Shown here piece after piece: positions 55,200 through 63,229 of a stretch of DNA of 64,000 bases. Position numbers and translations under genes: made by a program. The notes beneath the pieces were generated by a model that made no database searches, was not told the DNA's origin, and saw nothing but the letters and a program-made list of their open reading frames with translations. How positions within the stretch are numbered: position 1 is the first letter of the stretch; each line of letters begins with the position of its first letter. Source of the stretch: Phaeobacter sp. J2-8 (GTDB lineage Bacteria; Pseudomonadota; Alphaproteobacteria; Rhodobacterales; Rhodobacteraceae); the NCBI RefSeq assembly GCF_022867865.1, contig NZ_JALIEC010000002.1:496001-560000 (forward strand), written 5' to 3'.

Positions 55200-55745
55200 G
55201 CCCGCAGACCCCACAACGCGCCGCCGACCCGTGAAACCGGCCCCCGCGTGAACGAACGTATCCGCGCCACTGAAATCCGCCTGATTGGCGCAGAAGGCGA
55301 AAACGTCGGCGTTGTAACGCCCGCCCGCGCAATGGAAATGGCCGCCGATGCCGGCCTTGACCTGGTTGAGATTTCGCCGAACGCCACGCCGCCCGTCTGC
55401 AAGATCATGGATTTTGGCAAGTTCAAGTACGAACAGCAAAAACGCGAATCCGAGGCGCGCAAGAAGCAAAAGATCATCGAAGTCAAAGAGGTGAAGTTCC
55501 GTCCGAACACCGACACCCATGACTACGAAGTGAAAATGCGCAACGTGTACAAATTCCTGGAAAATGGCGACAAGGTCAAAGTGACCCTGCGGTTCCGTGG
55601 CCGCGAGATGGCGCACCAGAATCTGGGACGTGAATTGCTGGAACGTGTTGCCGAGGACACCAAGGAATTGGGCAAGATCGAGAATATGCCCAAAATGGAA
55701 GGCCGTCAGATGATCATGATGATCGGTCCTCTTCCGCAGAAATAA
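55197..55745 (+). CDS. infC: Translation initiation factor IF-3
   Basis: Prevents 50S joining and proofreads initiator tRNA on the 30S subunit. From ATA 55197 the protein is 182 residues: IF3-N domain ([20 protein letters not shown]), helical linker ([18 protein letters not shown]) and IF3-C ([37 protein letters not shown]). An in-frame ATG at 55137 would add 20 residues with no family similarity and no RBS, so the ATA start is favoured. A non-canonical start would let IF-3 repress its own synthesis. A strong terminator follows. Confidence 0.93.
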   Translation: MARRPHNAPPTRETGPRVNERIRATEIRLIGAEGENVGVVTPARAMEMAADAGLDLVEISPNATPPVCKIMDFGKFKYEQQKRESEARKKQKIIEVKEVKFRPNTDTHDYEVKMRNVYKFLENGDKVKVTLRFRGREMAHQNLGRELLERVAEDTKELGKIENMPKMEGRQMIMMIGPLPQK

Positions 55746-55790
55746 ACATGCGGCTTTGCCCGTTTTGGGTATTTGCCATAGTGCATTTGA

Positions 55791-55820
55791 AAACGCCGGG
55801 GATTTTCCCCGGCGTTTTTC
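55791..55820 (+). terminator. Rho-independent terminator after infC
   Basis: AAACGCCGGGG-ATTTT-CCCCGGCGTTT stem-loop followed by TTC and more Ts, 46 bases after the infC stop. Confidence 0.92.
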
Positions 55821-56036
55821 TTTTGCGGGCCCCCGTGCTTTTACCCGCCCTGATACCGGCCCCTGCCCCCTGGGGCATGTGGCTTTGGCGTGACCGGCCA
55901 ATGCAAGGCCAGATTGATATGGTTTGATATGGCGCTTTAATCTCGGATTTTCGCATTTTAAGATACCCGCAATTGCATGCCGATACTCGGCGCTCTTTGG
56001 ATTGGGACGTCGATTTTGGAAATTGCCTTTAAAGTT

Positions 56037-56897
56037 ATGGAAATTGTCACGCCGGTGTTTGCCCTTGCGGCAATCGGCTTTGTCTGGGTCAAACTGGGGT
56101 TTGAATACCGGGTGCAATTTGTCACCCGTCTGGCCATGTCACTGGCCATTCCCTGCCTGATTTTCGTGTCGCTGATGCAGACCAAGATCGACCCGGGCGC
56201 ATTGGGCGCGCTGACCCTGGCCAGCCTTCTGGCCTATGTTCTGGTGATCCTGATGATGACCGCCGTGGTCAGAATCGGCAAACTGGACAGCCGAACCTTT
56301 CTGGCACCGCTGATCTTCAGCAACACCGGCAACCTTGGGCTGCCGCTGGCGTTTTTCGCCTTTGGCGAGGTGGGGCTGGGCTATGGCGTAGTGGTCTTTG
56401 CGGTCTCTGCGATCATCCAGTTCACCTATGGCATCTGGCTGGTGTCGGGGGGCGGATCGCTGGTCAAGGTCATTCAGGAACCGCTGGTCTCGGCCACATT
56501 GCTGGGTGGGTTGTTCATGGCGATGGGCTGGGAAACGCCATCCGTGGTGACCAACACCCTGTCCCTGATCGGCCAGATGGCGATACCGATGATGTTGATC
56601 ACGCTGGGCGTGGCGGTGGCGCGGCTGCACATCGGGGCCTTTTCAAAACCGCTTTTCCTGGCGGTGGCAAAGGTCACGATCTGTGTGGTCTGTGCGGTTG
56701 CGGCCGGGATCTGGTTCGGGCTGGCGCCTGTGGCGCTTGGGGTGTTGATCCTGCAATTGGCGACGCCGGTGGCGGTGACATCCTACATGCTGGCCGAAAA
56801 ATATGGCGCCGACAGCGACAGCGTGGCCGGGTTGGTGGTCGTGTCGACCTTGATGTCGGTGCTGACCTTGCCGGTGATCCTGGCCTTTGTGCTCTGA
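56037..56897 (+). CDS. AEC-family (auxin efflux carrier) transporter
   Basis: A 286-residue permease with about ten hydrophobic helices in two inverted halves. Typical AEC features: N-terminal VTPVFALAAIGFVWVK, the FSNTGNLGLPLAFFAFG helix-break motif, and C-terminal QLATPVAVTSYMLAEKYGAD. The family exports or exchanges organic anions (malonate, malate, auxin-like acids); substrate unknown. ATG 56037 gives the family start; an upstream in-frame Met at 55977 is less likely. It converges on fpr. Confidence 0.88.
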   Translation: MEIVTPVFALAAIGFVWVKLGFEYRVQFVTRLAMSLAIPCLIFVSLMQTKIDPGALGALTLASLLAYVLVILMMTAVVRIGKLDSRTFLAPLIFSNTGNLGLPLAFFAFGEVGLGYGVVVFAVSAIIQFTYGIWLVSGGGSLVKVIQEPLVSATLLGGLFMAMGWETPSVVTNTLSLIGQMAIPMMLITLGVAVARLHIGAFSKPLFLAVAKVTICVVCAVAAGIWFGLAPVALGVLILQLATPVAVTSYMLAEKYGADSDSVAGLVVVSTLMSVLTLPVILAFVL

Positions 56898-56993
56898 TCA
56901 AAGAAAGACCCGCGCCGGTCATCACCAGCGCGGGCAAAATCCACGAACGGATATGTCAAATTCCACCAGCGGAATTTTGATGCGGTAACCCAA

Positions 56994-57842
56994 TCAGTCG
57001 AGGAAAGCCTTTTCCACAACGTAATGCTGCGGGTTCGAATTGGCCCCTTCGACCAGACCATAGTCTTCGAACATTTCCTTGAGTTCCAGATTGAACGCCA
57101 GGTTGCCACAGATCATCGCCCGGTCACTTTCCGGGTTCAGCGGCGGCACGCCGAGGTCTTCAAACGCCTCGCCCGAGCGCATCAGATCGGTGATCCGGCC
57201 CATTTTGGCGCTCTCTTCGCGGGTGGTGGTCGGGTAATACTTGATCTTTTTCCAGAAGCCTTCGCCGATCACTTCGTTCAGCAATTCGTCTTCTTTCAAA
57301 CCTTCGATCAGCTCACGGCCATAGGTCAGCTCGCCCGCCTCACGGCAGGTATGGGTGATGACGATTTCATCATAATCTTCATAGGTTTGCGGCTCGCGCA
57401 GGAGCGAGGCAAAGGGCGCAAAACCGGTGCCGGTGGCAAAGAACCACAGCCGTTTGCCGGGCAGAAGCGCGTCATGCACCAGCGTGCCCACGGGCTTGGG
57501 GCGCAGGATGATCTCGTCCCCGACCTGGATATGTTGCAAACGCGAGGTCAGCGGACCGTCCTGCACCTTGATCGAATAGAATTCCAGCTCTTCGTCCCAG
57601 GACGGCGAGGCAATCGAATAGGCCCGCAGCAGTGGTTTCTGCTTACCGGTTTCGGGGTGCGGTTCGCCCATCAGGCCAATCATCACGAATTCGCCCGAGC
57701 GGAACCGCATGGATGCGGGCCGGGTCACACGGAAGGAAAACAACCGGTCGGTCCAATGTTTGACTTGGGTCACCTTTTGGGCGTCCGGCAGGGTGGGCAC
57801 TTTGATGGCTTTGGCTTCGGTCACGTTGGTCAACTCTGTCAT
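56994..57842 (-). CDS. fpr: Ferredoxin--NADP+ reductase
   Basis: A 282-residue FAD enzyme exchanging electrons between NADPH and ferredoxin/flavodoxin. FAD motif RAYSIASPSW, NADP-site FFATGTGFAPFASLLR and ICGNLAFNLELKEMF, and the C-terminal VEKAFLD typical of the subclass I bacterial FPR. ATG 57842 gives the family start; an earlier in-frame Met lies 10 codons upstream. An FNR-like box is 44 bases upstream. It may supply reductant to the neighbouring sulfite reductase. Confidence 0.94.
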   Translation of the reverse strand: MTELTNVTEAKAIKVPTLPDAQKVTQVKHWTDRLFSFRVTRPASMRFRSGEFVMIGLMGEPHPETGKQKPLLRAYSIASPSWDEELEFYSIKVQDGPLTSRLQHIQVGDEIILRPKPVGTLVHDALLPGKRLWFFATGTGFAPFASLLREPQTYEDYDEIVITHTCREAGELTYGRELIEGLKEDELLNEVIGEGFWKKIKYYPTTTREESAKMGRITDLMRSGEAFEDLGVPPLNPESDRAMICGNLAFNLELKEMFEDYGLVEGANSNPQHYVVEKAFLD

Positions 57843-57885
57843 ATGTCCATTGTCGACGTTTCTAGCCGACACCTCGTCTTAAACT

Positions 57886-57899
57886 TTGATTTGGATCAC
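57886..57899. promoter_or_regulatory. FNR/Crp-type box upstream of fpr
   Basis: TTGAT-TTGG-ATCAC matches the FNR consensus TTGAT-N4-ATCAA at 9 of 10 positions, 44-57 bases before the fpr start. Oxygen-responsive control by FnrL or a relative is likely if the site is used. Confidence 0.5.
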
Positions 57900-57904
57900 G
57901 GAAA

Positions 57905-57929
57905 GGGACGTGCTGTCGCGGCACGCCCC
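57905..57929 (-). terminator. Possible terminator after the DUF934 gene
   Basis: GGG-CGTGC paired with GCACG-CCC (one mismatch) around TGTCGCG, 21 bases after the DUF934 stop; only a short T-run (TTTCC) follows on the minus strand. Confidence 0.4.
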
Positions 57930-57949
57930 CCTGCCCGATTTTCACGGCC

Positions 57950-58348
57950 TCAGGCGCGGGCGCGCAGCCGCGACTGATAGTCATTGGCCTTCCAATCGGC
58001 GCGGAACACCCATTGATCTTCGGGTTGGCGTGCCGCCAGATCGGCCGAGATTTCGACCTCGTCAAACCCCGAACGGCGTGCCATCGCGTATTGATCCGCC
58101 AACACATGGCCCTTGGCGCGCAACCGGCCTTCGAACCCATTGAGCCGCAAAAGGCGCGCAAGGGTAAAGCCGCGACCATCGGCAAAGCTGGGGAAATCCA
58201 CCCGGATCATCCGCAATTCCGGCAACTGGTCTGCGATATCGTCGATATTGGCATCCGATGCCAGATCCAAGACATCCGCGCCATCCGGCCCGGCATTCCA
58301 GTCGTCCTGGCCAAATCCGGTGTCCCGCACGATTACATTTTCACTCAT
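57950..58348 (-). CDS. DUF934 protein of the sulfite-reduction operon
   Basis: A 132-residue DUF934 protein. Conserved stretches LPELRMIRVDFPSFADGRGF and LRAKGHVLADQYAMARRSGF are diagnostic. The family is nearly always in cysI/cysH operons, but its biochemical role is not established; an oxidoreductase-assisting role is guesswork. ATG 58348 overlaps the cysH stop by 4 bases, so translation is coupled. Last gene of cysG-DUF2849-cysI-cysH-DUF934. Confidence 0.9.
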   Translation of the reverse strand: MSENVIVRDTGFGQDDWNAGPDGADVLDLASDANIDDIADQLPELRMIRVDFPSFADGRGFTLARLLRLNGFEGRLRAKGHVLADQYAMARRSGFDEVEISADLAARQPEDQWVFRADWKANDYQSRLRARA

Positions 58349-59091
58349 GCTGCTTGTCCTTTCCGCACCATTTTGCCGTTCACAAAATGGATGCCACATT
58401 CCTCTTTATCTGCGCCGCGCCAGCGTCCGGCACGCGGGTCTTCGCCCGGTGCCACCTTGGATGTGCAGGGCGCACAGCCAATGCTGGGATAGCCCTGTGC
58501 CACCAGCGGATGGCGGGGCAATCTGTTTTCATCCATATAGGCCGCCACATCACCCGGCGCCCAATGGGCCAGCGGATTGACCTTGATCCGACCGGTGCCA
58601 TCTTCGATTTCGAAAAATTCCATCTTGGCACGGGTGCCCGATTGGAACCGTTTGCGCCCGGTGATCCAGCCGTCATAACCGCTGAGCGCACCTTCCAGCA
58701 CCTCGGTCTTGCGCAGATCACAACAGGCGTCGGTGTCGCTGAGGTGCAGCGCGCCATAGGGATCGCGTTTGGCGATCTCTGCTTGATCGGCGCGAATGAT
58801 CTGGACATTGCGCAGCCCAAGCCGTTCGGCGACCTCTGCCTGATAGACAAGGGTTTCGGCAAACAGCATTTGCGTGTCGATGAACAACACCGGCGTGTTG
58901 CGATCCACCACAGCAATCAAATGCAGCAGCGCAACCAATTCCGCGCCGAAACTGGACACCATCGCGATGCGCCCGAATTCCGAACGCGTCAGCGCCGCCT
59001 CAAGCACCGAGGTCGCGCCATGATGGCGGTACTCGGCATTCAGCGCGTCAATGGTTGTGCGCAGGTCCGTTATGTCGGTGACTTTGGTCAC
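58345..59091 (-). CDS. cysH: Adenylyl-sulfate (APS/PAPS) reductase CysH
   Basis: A 248-residue reductase producing sulfite from activated sulfate with thioredoxin. The nucleotide motif SSFGAELV, the cysteine pair ACCDLRK, a second pair GCAPC, and the catalytic ECGIH near the C-terminus are present. The two extra cysteine pairs indicate a [4Fe-4S] enzyme, so APS rather than PAPS is the likelier substrate. GTG start at 59091. A dispersed 22-bp repeat lies in the gap to cysI. Confidence 0.94.
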   Translation of the reverse strand: MTKVTDITDLRTTIDALNAEYRHHGATSVLEAALTRSEFGRIAMVSSFGAELVALLHLIAVVDRNTPVLFIDTQMLFAETLVYQAEVAERLGLRNVQIIRADQAEIAKRDPYGALHLSDTDACCDLRKTEVLEGALSGYDGWITGRKRFQSGTRAKMEFFEIEDGTGRIKVNPLAHWAPGDVAAYMDENRLPRHPLVAQGYPSIGCAPCTSKVAPGEDPRAGRWRGADKEECGIHFVNGKMVRKGQAA

Positions 59092-59104
59092 GAGATCCGC
59101 CTTT

Positions 59105-59126
59105 GCGTATTTTCAAAGAGAAGAAG
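59105..59126 (+). repeat. GCGTATTT-type 22-bp dispersed repeat, copy 4
   Basis: GCGTATTTTCAAAGAGAAGA and AG, between cysI and cysH; nearly identical to the words at 30371 (minus), 36041 and 36077. Confidence 0.65.
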
Positions 59127-59138
59127 TTTCCGACCCTC

Positions 59139-60803
59139 TCAGGCCGCTTTCTCACGCGCTTCGGGGTACAGGATGGCCTTGAACGGTGCCGCGCCCAGAC
59201 GGCGATAAGCCTGCAAGAAGGTCTCATCCGCAGTGGCGCGCAGATCAAGATATCCCAGCACCAGCCGTTCGATCGCCGGAACGATGTCATCTGCCGAAAA
59301 GCCCGGACCGGCACGTTCGCCGATGCTTGCTGTTTCGGTGCCATCGCCGCCAAGGGTGATCTGGTAATTCTCCACCCCCGCCCGGTCGAGCCCGAGAATG
59401 CCGATGTGACCGACATGGTGGTGACCACAGGCGTTGATGCAGCCCGAGATCTTGATCTTCAGATCACCCACTTCATGCTCCAGCTTCAACTCTTCGAAAC
59501 GGGTGGCAATTTCCTGGGCAATCGGGATCGACCGCGCGGTGGCCAGCGCGCAATAATCCATGCCGGGGCAAGCAATGATGTCGCTGGCAAGACCGATATT
59601 GGCGGTGCCAAGACCGGCGGCTTTCAAGGCCTGGAAAAGCTGCGGCAGCGCATCCTTGGCGACATGCGGCAGCACCACGTTCTGTTCGTGGCTGATGCGC
59701 AATTCGTCATAGGCAAATTCCTGCGCCAGATCCGCCATCAGGCGCATCTGATCGGCCGACGCATCGCCCGGCGTGGCGCCATGCGCCTTGAGCGAGATCG
59801 ACACAATGGCATGATCGGCGCGGCGGTGGGTGGCGATATTGGTATCGACCCACGACCGGAACACCGGATCATTGGTATAGGCGGCCTCGAACGCACCGGT
59901 GTCGGCGTCACGGAATTGCGGCGGCGCGAACTGCGCCTCCAGATCGGCAAGCATCGCCTGATCGACACCGCCGAACTGATCGCGCAGCACGGCAAACCGC
60001 GCTTCGACCAGCTCCTGGATTTTCTCCAACCCGTTTTCGTGCACGGTGATCTTGATCCGCGCCTTGTATTTGTTGTCGCGACGTCCCAGCAGGTTGTAGA
60101 CGCTGACAATGGCCTCAAGATAGGGCAGCAGGTCCGCCTTGGGCAGGAAGTCACGCACCACTTTGCCGATCATCGGCGTGCGGCCAAGACCGCCCCCGAC
60201 GATGACCTCGAACCCCGGATTGCCGTCGCGTTCGATCATGCGCAGACCGATGTCATGCGCCTTGACCACGGCGCGGTCATTGGGCGATCCGGTGACCGCG
60301 ATCTTGAACTTGCGCGGCAGGAACTGGAATTCCGGGTGGTCGGTGGACCACTGGCGGATCAGCTCGGCCACGGGGCGCGGGTCTTCGATCTCATCCGCGG
60401 CGGCACCGGCGAAATGGTCGGCCGTCACGTTGCGGATGGTGTTGCCGGATGTCTGGATCGCGTGCAGGTTCACCTCTGCCAGCGCGTCCAGCATATCGGG
60501 AATATCGTTCAGTTTCGGCCAGTTGTACTGGATGTTCTGGCGAGTGGTGAAGTGGCCATAACCCTTGTCCCACTTCTCTGCCAGCAGCGCGAGCTGCCGC
60601 ATCTGGGCCGAATTCAATGTGCCATAAGGGATCGCAACCCGCAGCATATAGGCGTGCAATTGCAGATAGACGCCGTTCATCAGGCGGAGCGGCTTGAATT
60701 CATCCTCGGTCAGCGAGCCGTCAATGCGACGCTCGACCTGAGCGCGGAATTGGCGGTTGCGCTCGGCGAGGAAGGCGGTGTCGAATTCGTTGTAACGGTA
60801 CAT
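59139..60803 (-). CDS. cysI: Sirohaem sulfite reductase (hemoprotein) CysI
   Basis: A 554-residue nitrite/sulfite reductase reducing sulfite to sulfide by six electrons. The [4Fe-4S]-sirohaem ligand cysteines are in CPGMDYC and SGCINACGHH; the ferredoxin-like half-domains show TTRQNIQYNW and RISHEQNVVLPHV. The size and operon suggest the ferredoxin- or NADPH-linked assimilatory enzyme. The lack of a CysJ flavoprotein here, with fpr nearby, favours ferredoxin as donor (inference). Confidence 0.93.
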   Translation of the reverse strand: MYRYNEFDTAFLAERNRQFRAQVERRIDGSLTEDEFKPLRLMNGVYLQLHAYMLRVAIPYGTLNSAQMRQLALLAEKWDKGYGHFTTRQNIQYNWPKLNDIPDMLDALAEVNLHAIQTSGNTIRNVTADHFAGAAADEIEDPRPVAELIRQWSTDHPEFQFLPRKFKIAVTGSPNDRAVVKAHDIGLRMIERDGNPGFEVIVGGGLGRTPMIGKVVRDFLPKADLLPYLEAIVSVYNLLGRRDNKYKARIKITVHENGLEKIQELVEARFAVLRDQFGGVDQAMLADLEAQFAPPQFRDADTGAFEAAYTNDPVFRSWVDTNIATHRRADHAIVSISLKAHGATPGDASADQMRLMADLAQEFAYDELRISHEQNVVLPHVAKDALPQLFQALKAAGLGTANIGLASDIIACPGMDYCALATARSIPIAQEIATRFEELKLEHEVGDLKIKISGCINACGHHHVGHIGILGLDRAGVENYQITLGGDGTETASIGERAGPGFSADDIVPAIERLVLGYLDLRATADETFLQAYRRLGAAPFKAILYPEAREKAA

Positions 60804-60887
60804 GTTGTATCCCTTGCTTTCGGCTGGGCAATCAGGTGGGCGCCAAATTTCATCCCTGAAATTTGCAAAATCCCTTGCAGGATTGGG

Positions 60888-61187
60888 TCAGCTCTCTGCC
60901 TGTTTGCCGTGGAAGTAATTTGAAGGTCCGGTGCGGCGGAAATCTTCGCGGAAATGTGTCGGGGCGGCAGTGCCACCGGCCAGCTTCACGTCGGCCAGAT
61001 AGGCCCCGACGATCTCGCTCTGGCGCGCGCTGGCGTCCAGCAGGCGCAGTTCGGCATGGGCTTCGTCGGTCAGCACCTCGGCCTCTTCCAATGCGCGCGA
61101 CCAGCGGTCATCTTCGGTCAGATAGATCACGTCGCCTTCGATCAGGGCGTTGGCGGTCACAACTTTGGGGGTGAATTCACGGGGCAT
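60888..61187 (-). CDS. DUF2849 protein
   Basis: A 99-residue DUF2849 protein (VVTANALIEGDVIYLTEDDR; SEIVGAYLADV). The family is found almost only between cysG and cysI in alphaproteobacteria and has no assigned activity. The ATG shares a base with the cysG stop (TGATG). It could support sulfite reductase assembly or electron delivery; that is only guilt by association. Confidence 0.9.
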   Translation of the reverse strand: MPREFTPKVVTANALIEGDVIYLTEDDRWSRALEEAEVLTDEAHAELRLLDASARQSEIVGAYLADVKLAGGTAAPTHFREDFRRTGPSNYFHGKQAES

Positions 61188-62616
61188 CAGGCAAGCTCCT
61201 GCGTCAGATGTGTTTCTTGTTGGGCGCGGTCCAAATCGGCCTGTTCCTGCTGAAGCAACGCCGCTTCGCGTGGGGCAAGACCATAGAAGGTAAGCGCCGG
61301 TCCATTCACCGCAGCAGCGGCAAGGTCGGTCGGAAGGTCGGCAAGGCTGGTTTCCAGAATGCGCTGATCCGCGCGCGAGGCGTTTTCCACGATGGTCACC
61401 GGCGTCGCCGGATCAGCACCATGCATCAACAGACGCCCCTGAATGAAGCGGGCGGATTTCTTGCCCATATAGATCGCGGCCACTTCGCGGCACGGGCCAA
61501 AGCGCGCCAGTCGTGATCGGCAAAGCCGCGGGTGTCATGCCCGGTCAGGAAACGCACCGAAGAATTGCGGCCACGTTTGGTCAGGCTTTGACCAATCGAC
61601 GCCACAGCGGCCGAAGCCGAGGTGATGCCGGGCACGATATTCCACGAGATACCGGCCTCTTCGGCCGCATCAATCTCTTCATCAAGACGGCCAAAGACCG
61701 TACTGTCGCCGGATTTCAGCCGCACGACTTGGCTCCCTTGGCGGGCATGTTCCACGATCAGGTCATTGATATCGCCCTGCGCCATCGACGGCCCGAACCC
61801 TTCTTTGCCGGCATCGACCAGCACGGCCTCGCGGCGGGCCAGTTCCAGGATCTCCGGGCTGATCAGCCGGTCGTGGATCACCACGTCCGCCTCATCCAGC
61901 GCGCGCCGGGCCTTGAGCGTCAGCAATTCCGGGTCACCGGGACCAGCCCCCACAAAGGCCACATGGCCCTTGCGCGTCTGGCGTGTCAGGTGGGCACGCA
62001 ACAGATGGTCGAGTGCGGTTTCGGTTGCGGCCTCGCCACCCTCGTCAAAGGCACGCGGGCCAGCGCCGAAATAATAATCAGCCCAGAAGTCACGCCGCAC
62101 CCGCCCCATGGGCAGAATGTCGGCAACCTTGCGGAAGGCTTTGCCAATCCGGGCCAAAGCGCCAAGACGCACGGGCAAACGAGCCTCCAGATCGGCCTTG
62201 ATGGCACGGGCCAGCACCGGGGCGGCGCCTTCGGTGCCGATGGCCACGGTCACCGGGTCGCGGTCCACAATGGCGGGGGTGATGAACTGGCTGTCGTGCA
62301 GGTTGTCGACGATATTGGCCAGCGCGCCTTCGGCGGTCGCAATCGCGGCGGTGCGCGCATCTTCGGCCTGATCTTCATCAGCCGCATAGAACAGGCGCGC
62401 GCCCGCCACGTCACCCGCCGCCAGAGCGCGGCGCACCCACACGAGGCGGCCCTCTTCTGCCCAGGCGGCAATTTCCGGCGCAGCATCGGCAGCATAAACC
62501 ACCAGCGCGGCTTCGGTCTTCATCAACAGGCGCAATTTCGCAAGCGCCGCATCGCCACCACCGGACAGGACAACCCGTTGTCCGGCGAGGTTCACGAAGA
62601 TCGGAAAATGTTGCAT
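61187..62616 (-). pseudogene. cysG: Sirohaem synthase CysG, frame-broken
   Basis: Makes sirohaem for CysI from uroporphyrinogen III. The N-terminal CysG^B half (residues 1-215: MQHFPIFVNLAGQRVVLSGG; TEGAAPVLARAIK) is precorrin-2 dehydrogenase/ferrochelatase; the C-terminal CysG^A half (VAFVGAGPGDPELLTLKARR; VVRLKSGDSTVFGR; VPGITSASA) is the SAM uroporphyrinogen methyltransferase. One base is missing at about 61488; adding it joins ALARAGE to VAAIYMGKKSARF and gives 476 residues. GGAG precedes ATG 62616. Promoter region shared with an Lrp-type regulator. Confidence 0.9.
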
Positions 62617-62641
62617 CGGTCGCTCCAGTTTGGCTTGGGTC

Positions 62642-62659
62642 ATATATAGGAAATTTTCC
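62642..62659. promoter_or_regulatory. Palindrome and -10 element between cysG and the Lrp-type gene
   Basis: GGAAA-T-TTTCC (62649-62659) is a perfect 11-bp palindrome next to ATATAT (62642-62647), a likely -10 for leftward cysG. Lrp/AsnC proteins bind AT-rich sites of this kind, so the adjacent regulator may bind here. Confidence 0.5.
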
Positions 62660-62756
62660 CGATTTCGCGCTAGGTGCTTGCGCCAATAAGGATGTCCGTT
62701 CTAAAAACGACGCAAGCAGGAACGTATGTTTCACATTTCAGGGAAAGGCCGAATGC

Positions 62757-63215
62757 ATGGCACGGATTGACGACACGGACCGGAAAATCCTCAAAGCCCT
62801 GCAGGAAGATGCCAGCCGGTCGCTGGACGAAATCGCCAAGGCTGTCGGGTCGTCCAAGACCCCGGTCTGGAACCGTATTCGCAAATTGCGCGAGGCCGGG
62901 ATCATCGGAAATCAGACCGTGCAGCTCGATGCAGAGAAGCTGGGATTTGAGGCTTGTTTCTTTGTGCTGATCCGCACCTCGGAACATGATGCCAGCTGGC
63001 AGGCGGCGTTTTTAAAGGCCTTGCAAGAACGCCCGGAGGTGCAGGAGGCGCATCGGCTTGCAGGGGATATCGACTATATCCTCAAGGTGCGGGTCACCAA
63101 TGCACGCGCCTATGACACCTTTTATCAGGCGCTGATATCAGAGGTGAAAGTGCACAATGTAACGGCGCTTTTGTCGATGGAGGAGATCAAATCGACAACG
63201 GCGCTGGCGTTATAA
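62757..63215 (+). CDS. Lrp/AsnC-family regulator
   Basis: A 152-residue Lrp/AsnC regulator. The HTH (ILKALQEDASRSLDEIAKAV, then SKTPVWNRIRKLREAGII) is at about residues 10-55, followed by the RAM ligand domain (VQEAHRLAGDIDYILKVRVT). Divergent from cysG with 140 bases between. Neighbouring genes suggest it controls sulfite reduction in response to a sulfur amino acid such as cysteine, but this is not shown by sequence. Confidence 0.93.
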   Translation: MARIDDTDRKILKALQEDASRSLDEIAKAVGSSKTPVWNRIRKLREAGIIGNQTVQLDAEKLGFEACFFVLIRTSEHDASWQAAFLKALQERPEVQEAHRLAGDIDYILKVRVTNARAYDTFYQALISEVKVHNVTALLSMEEIKSTTALAL

Positions 63216-63229
63216 GGGGGTGCCAAAGC

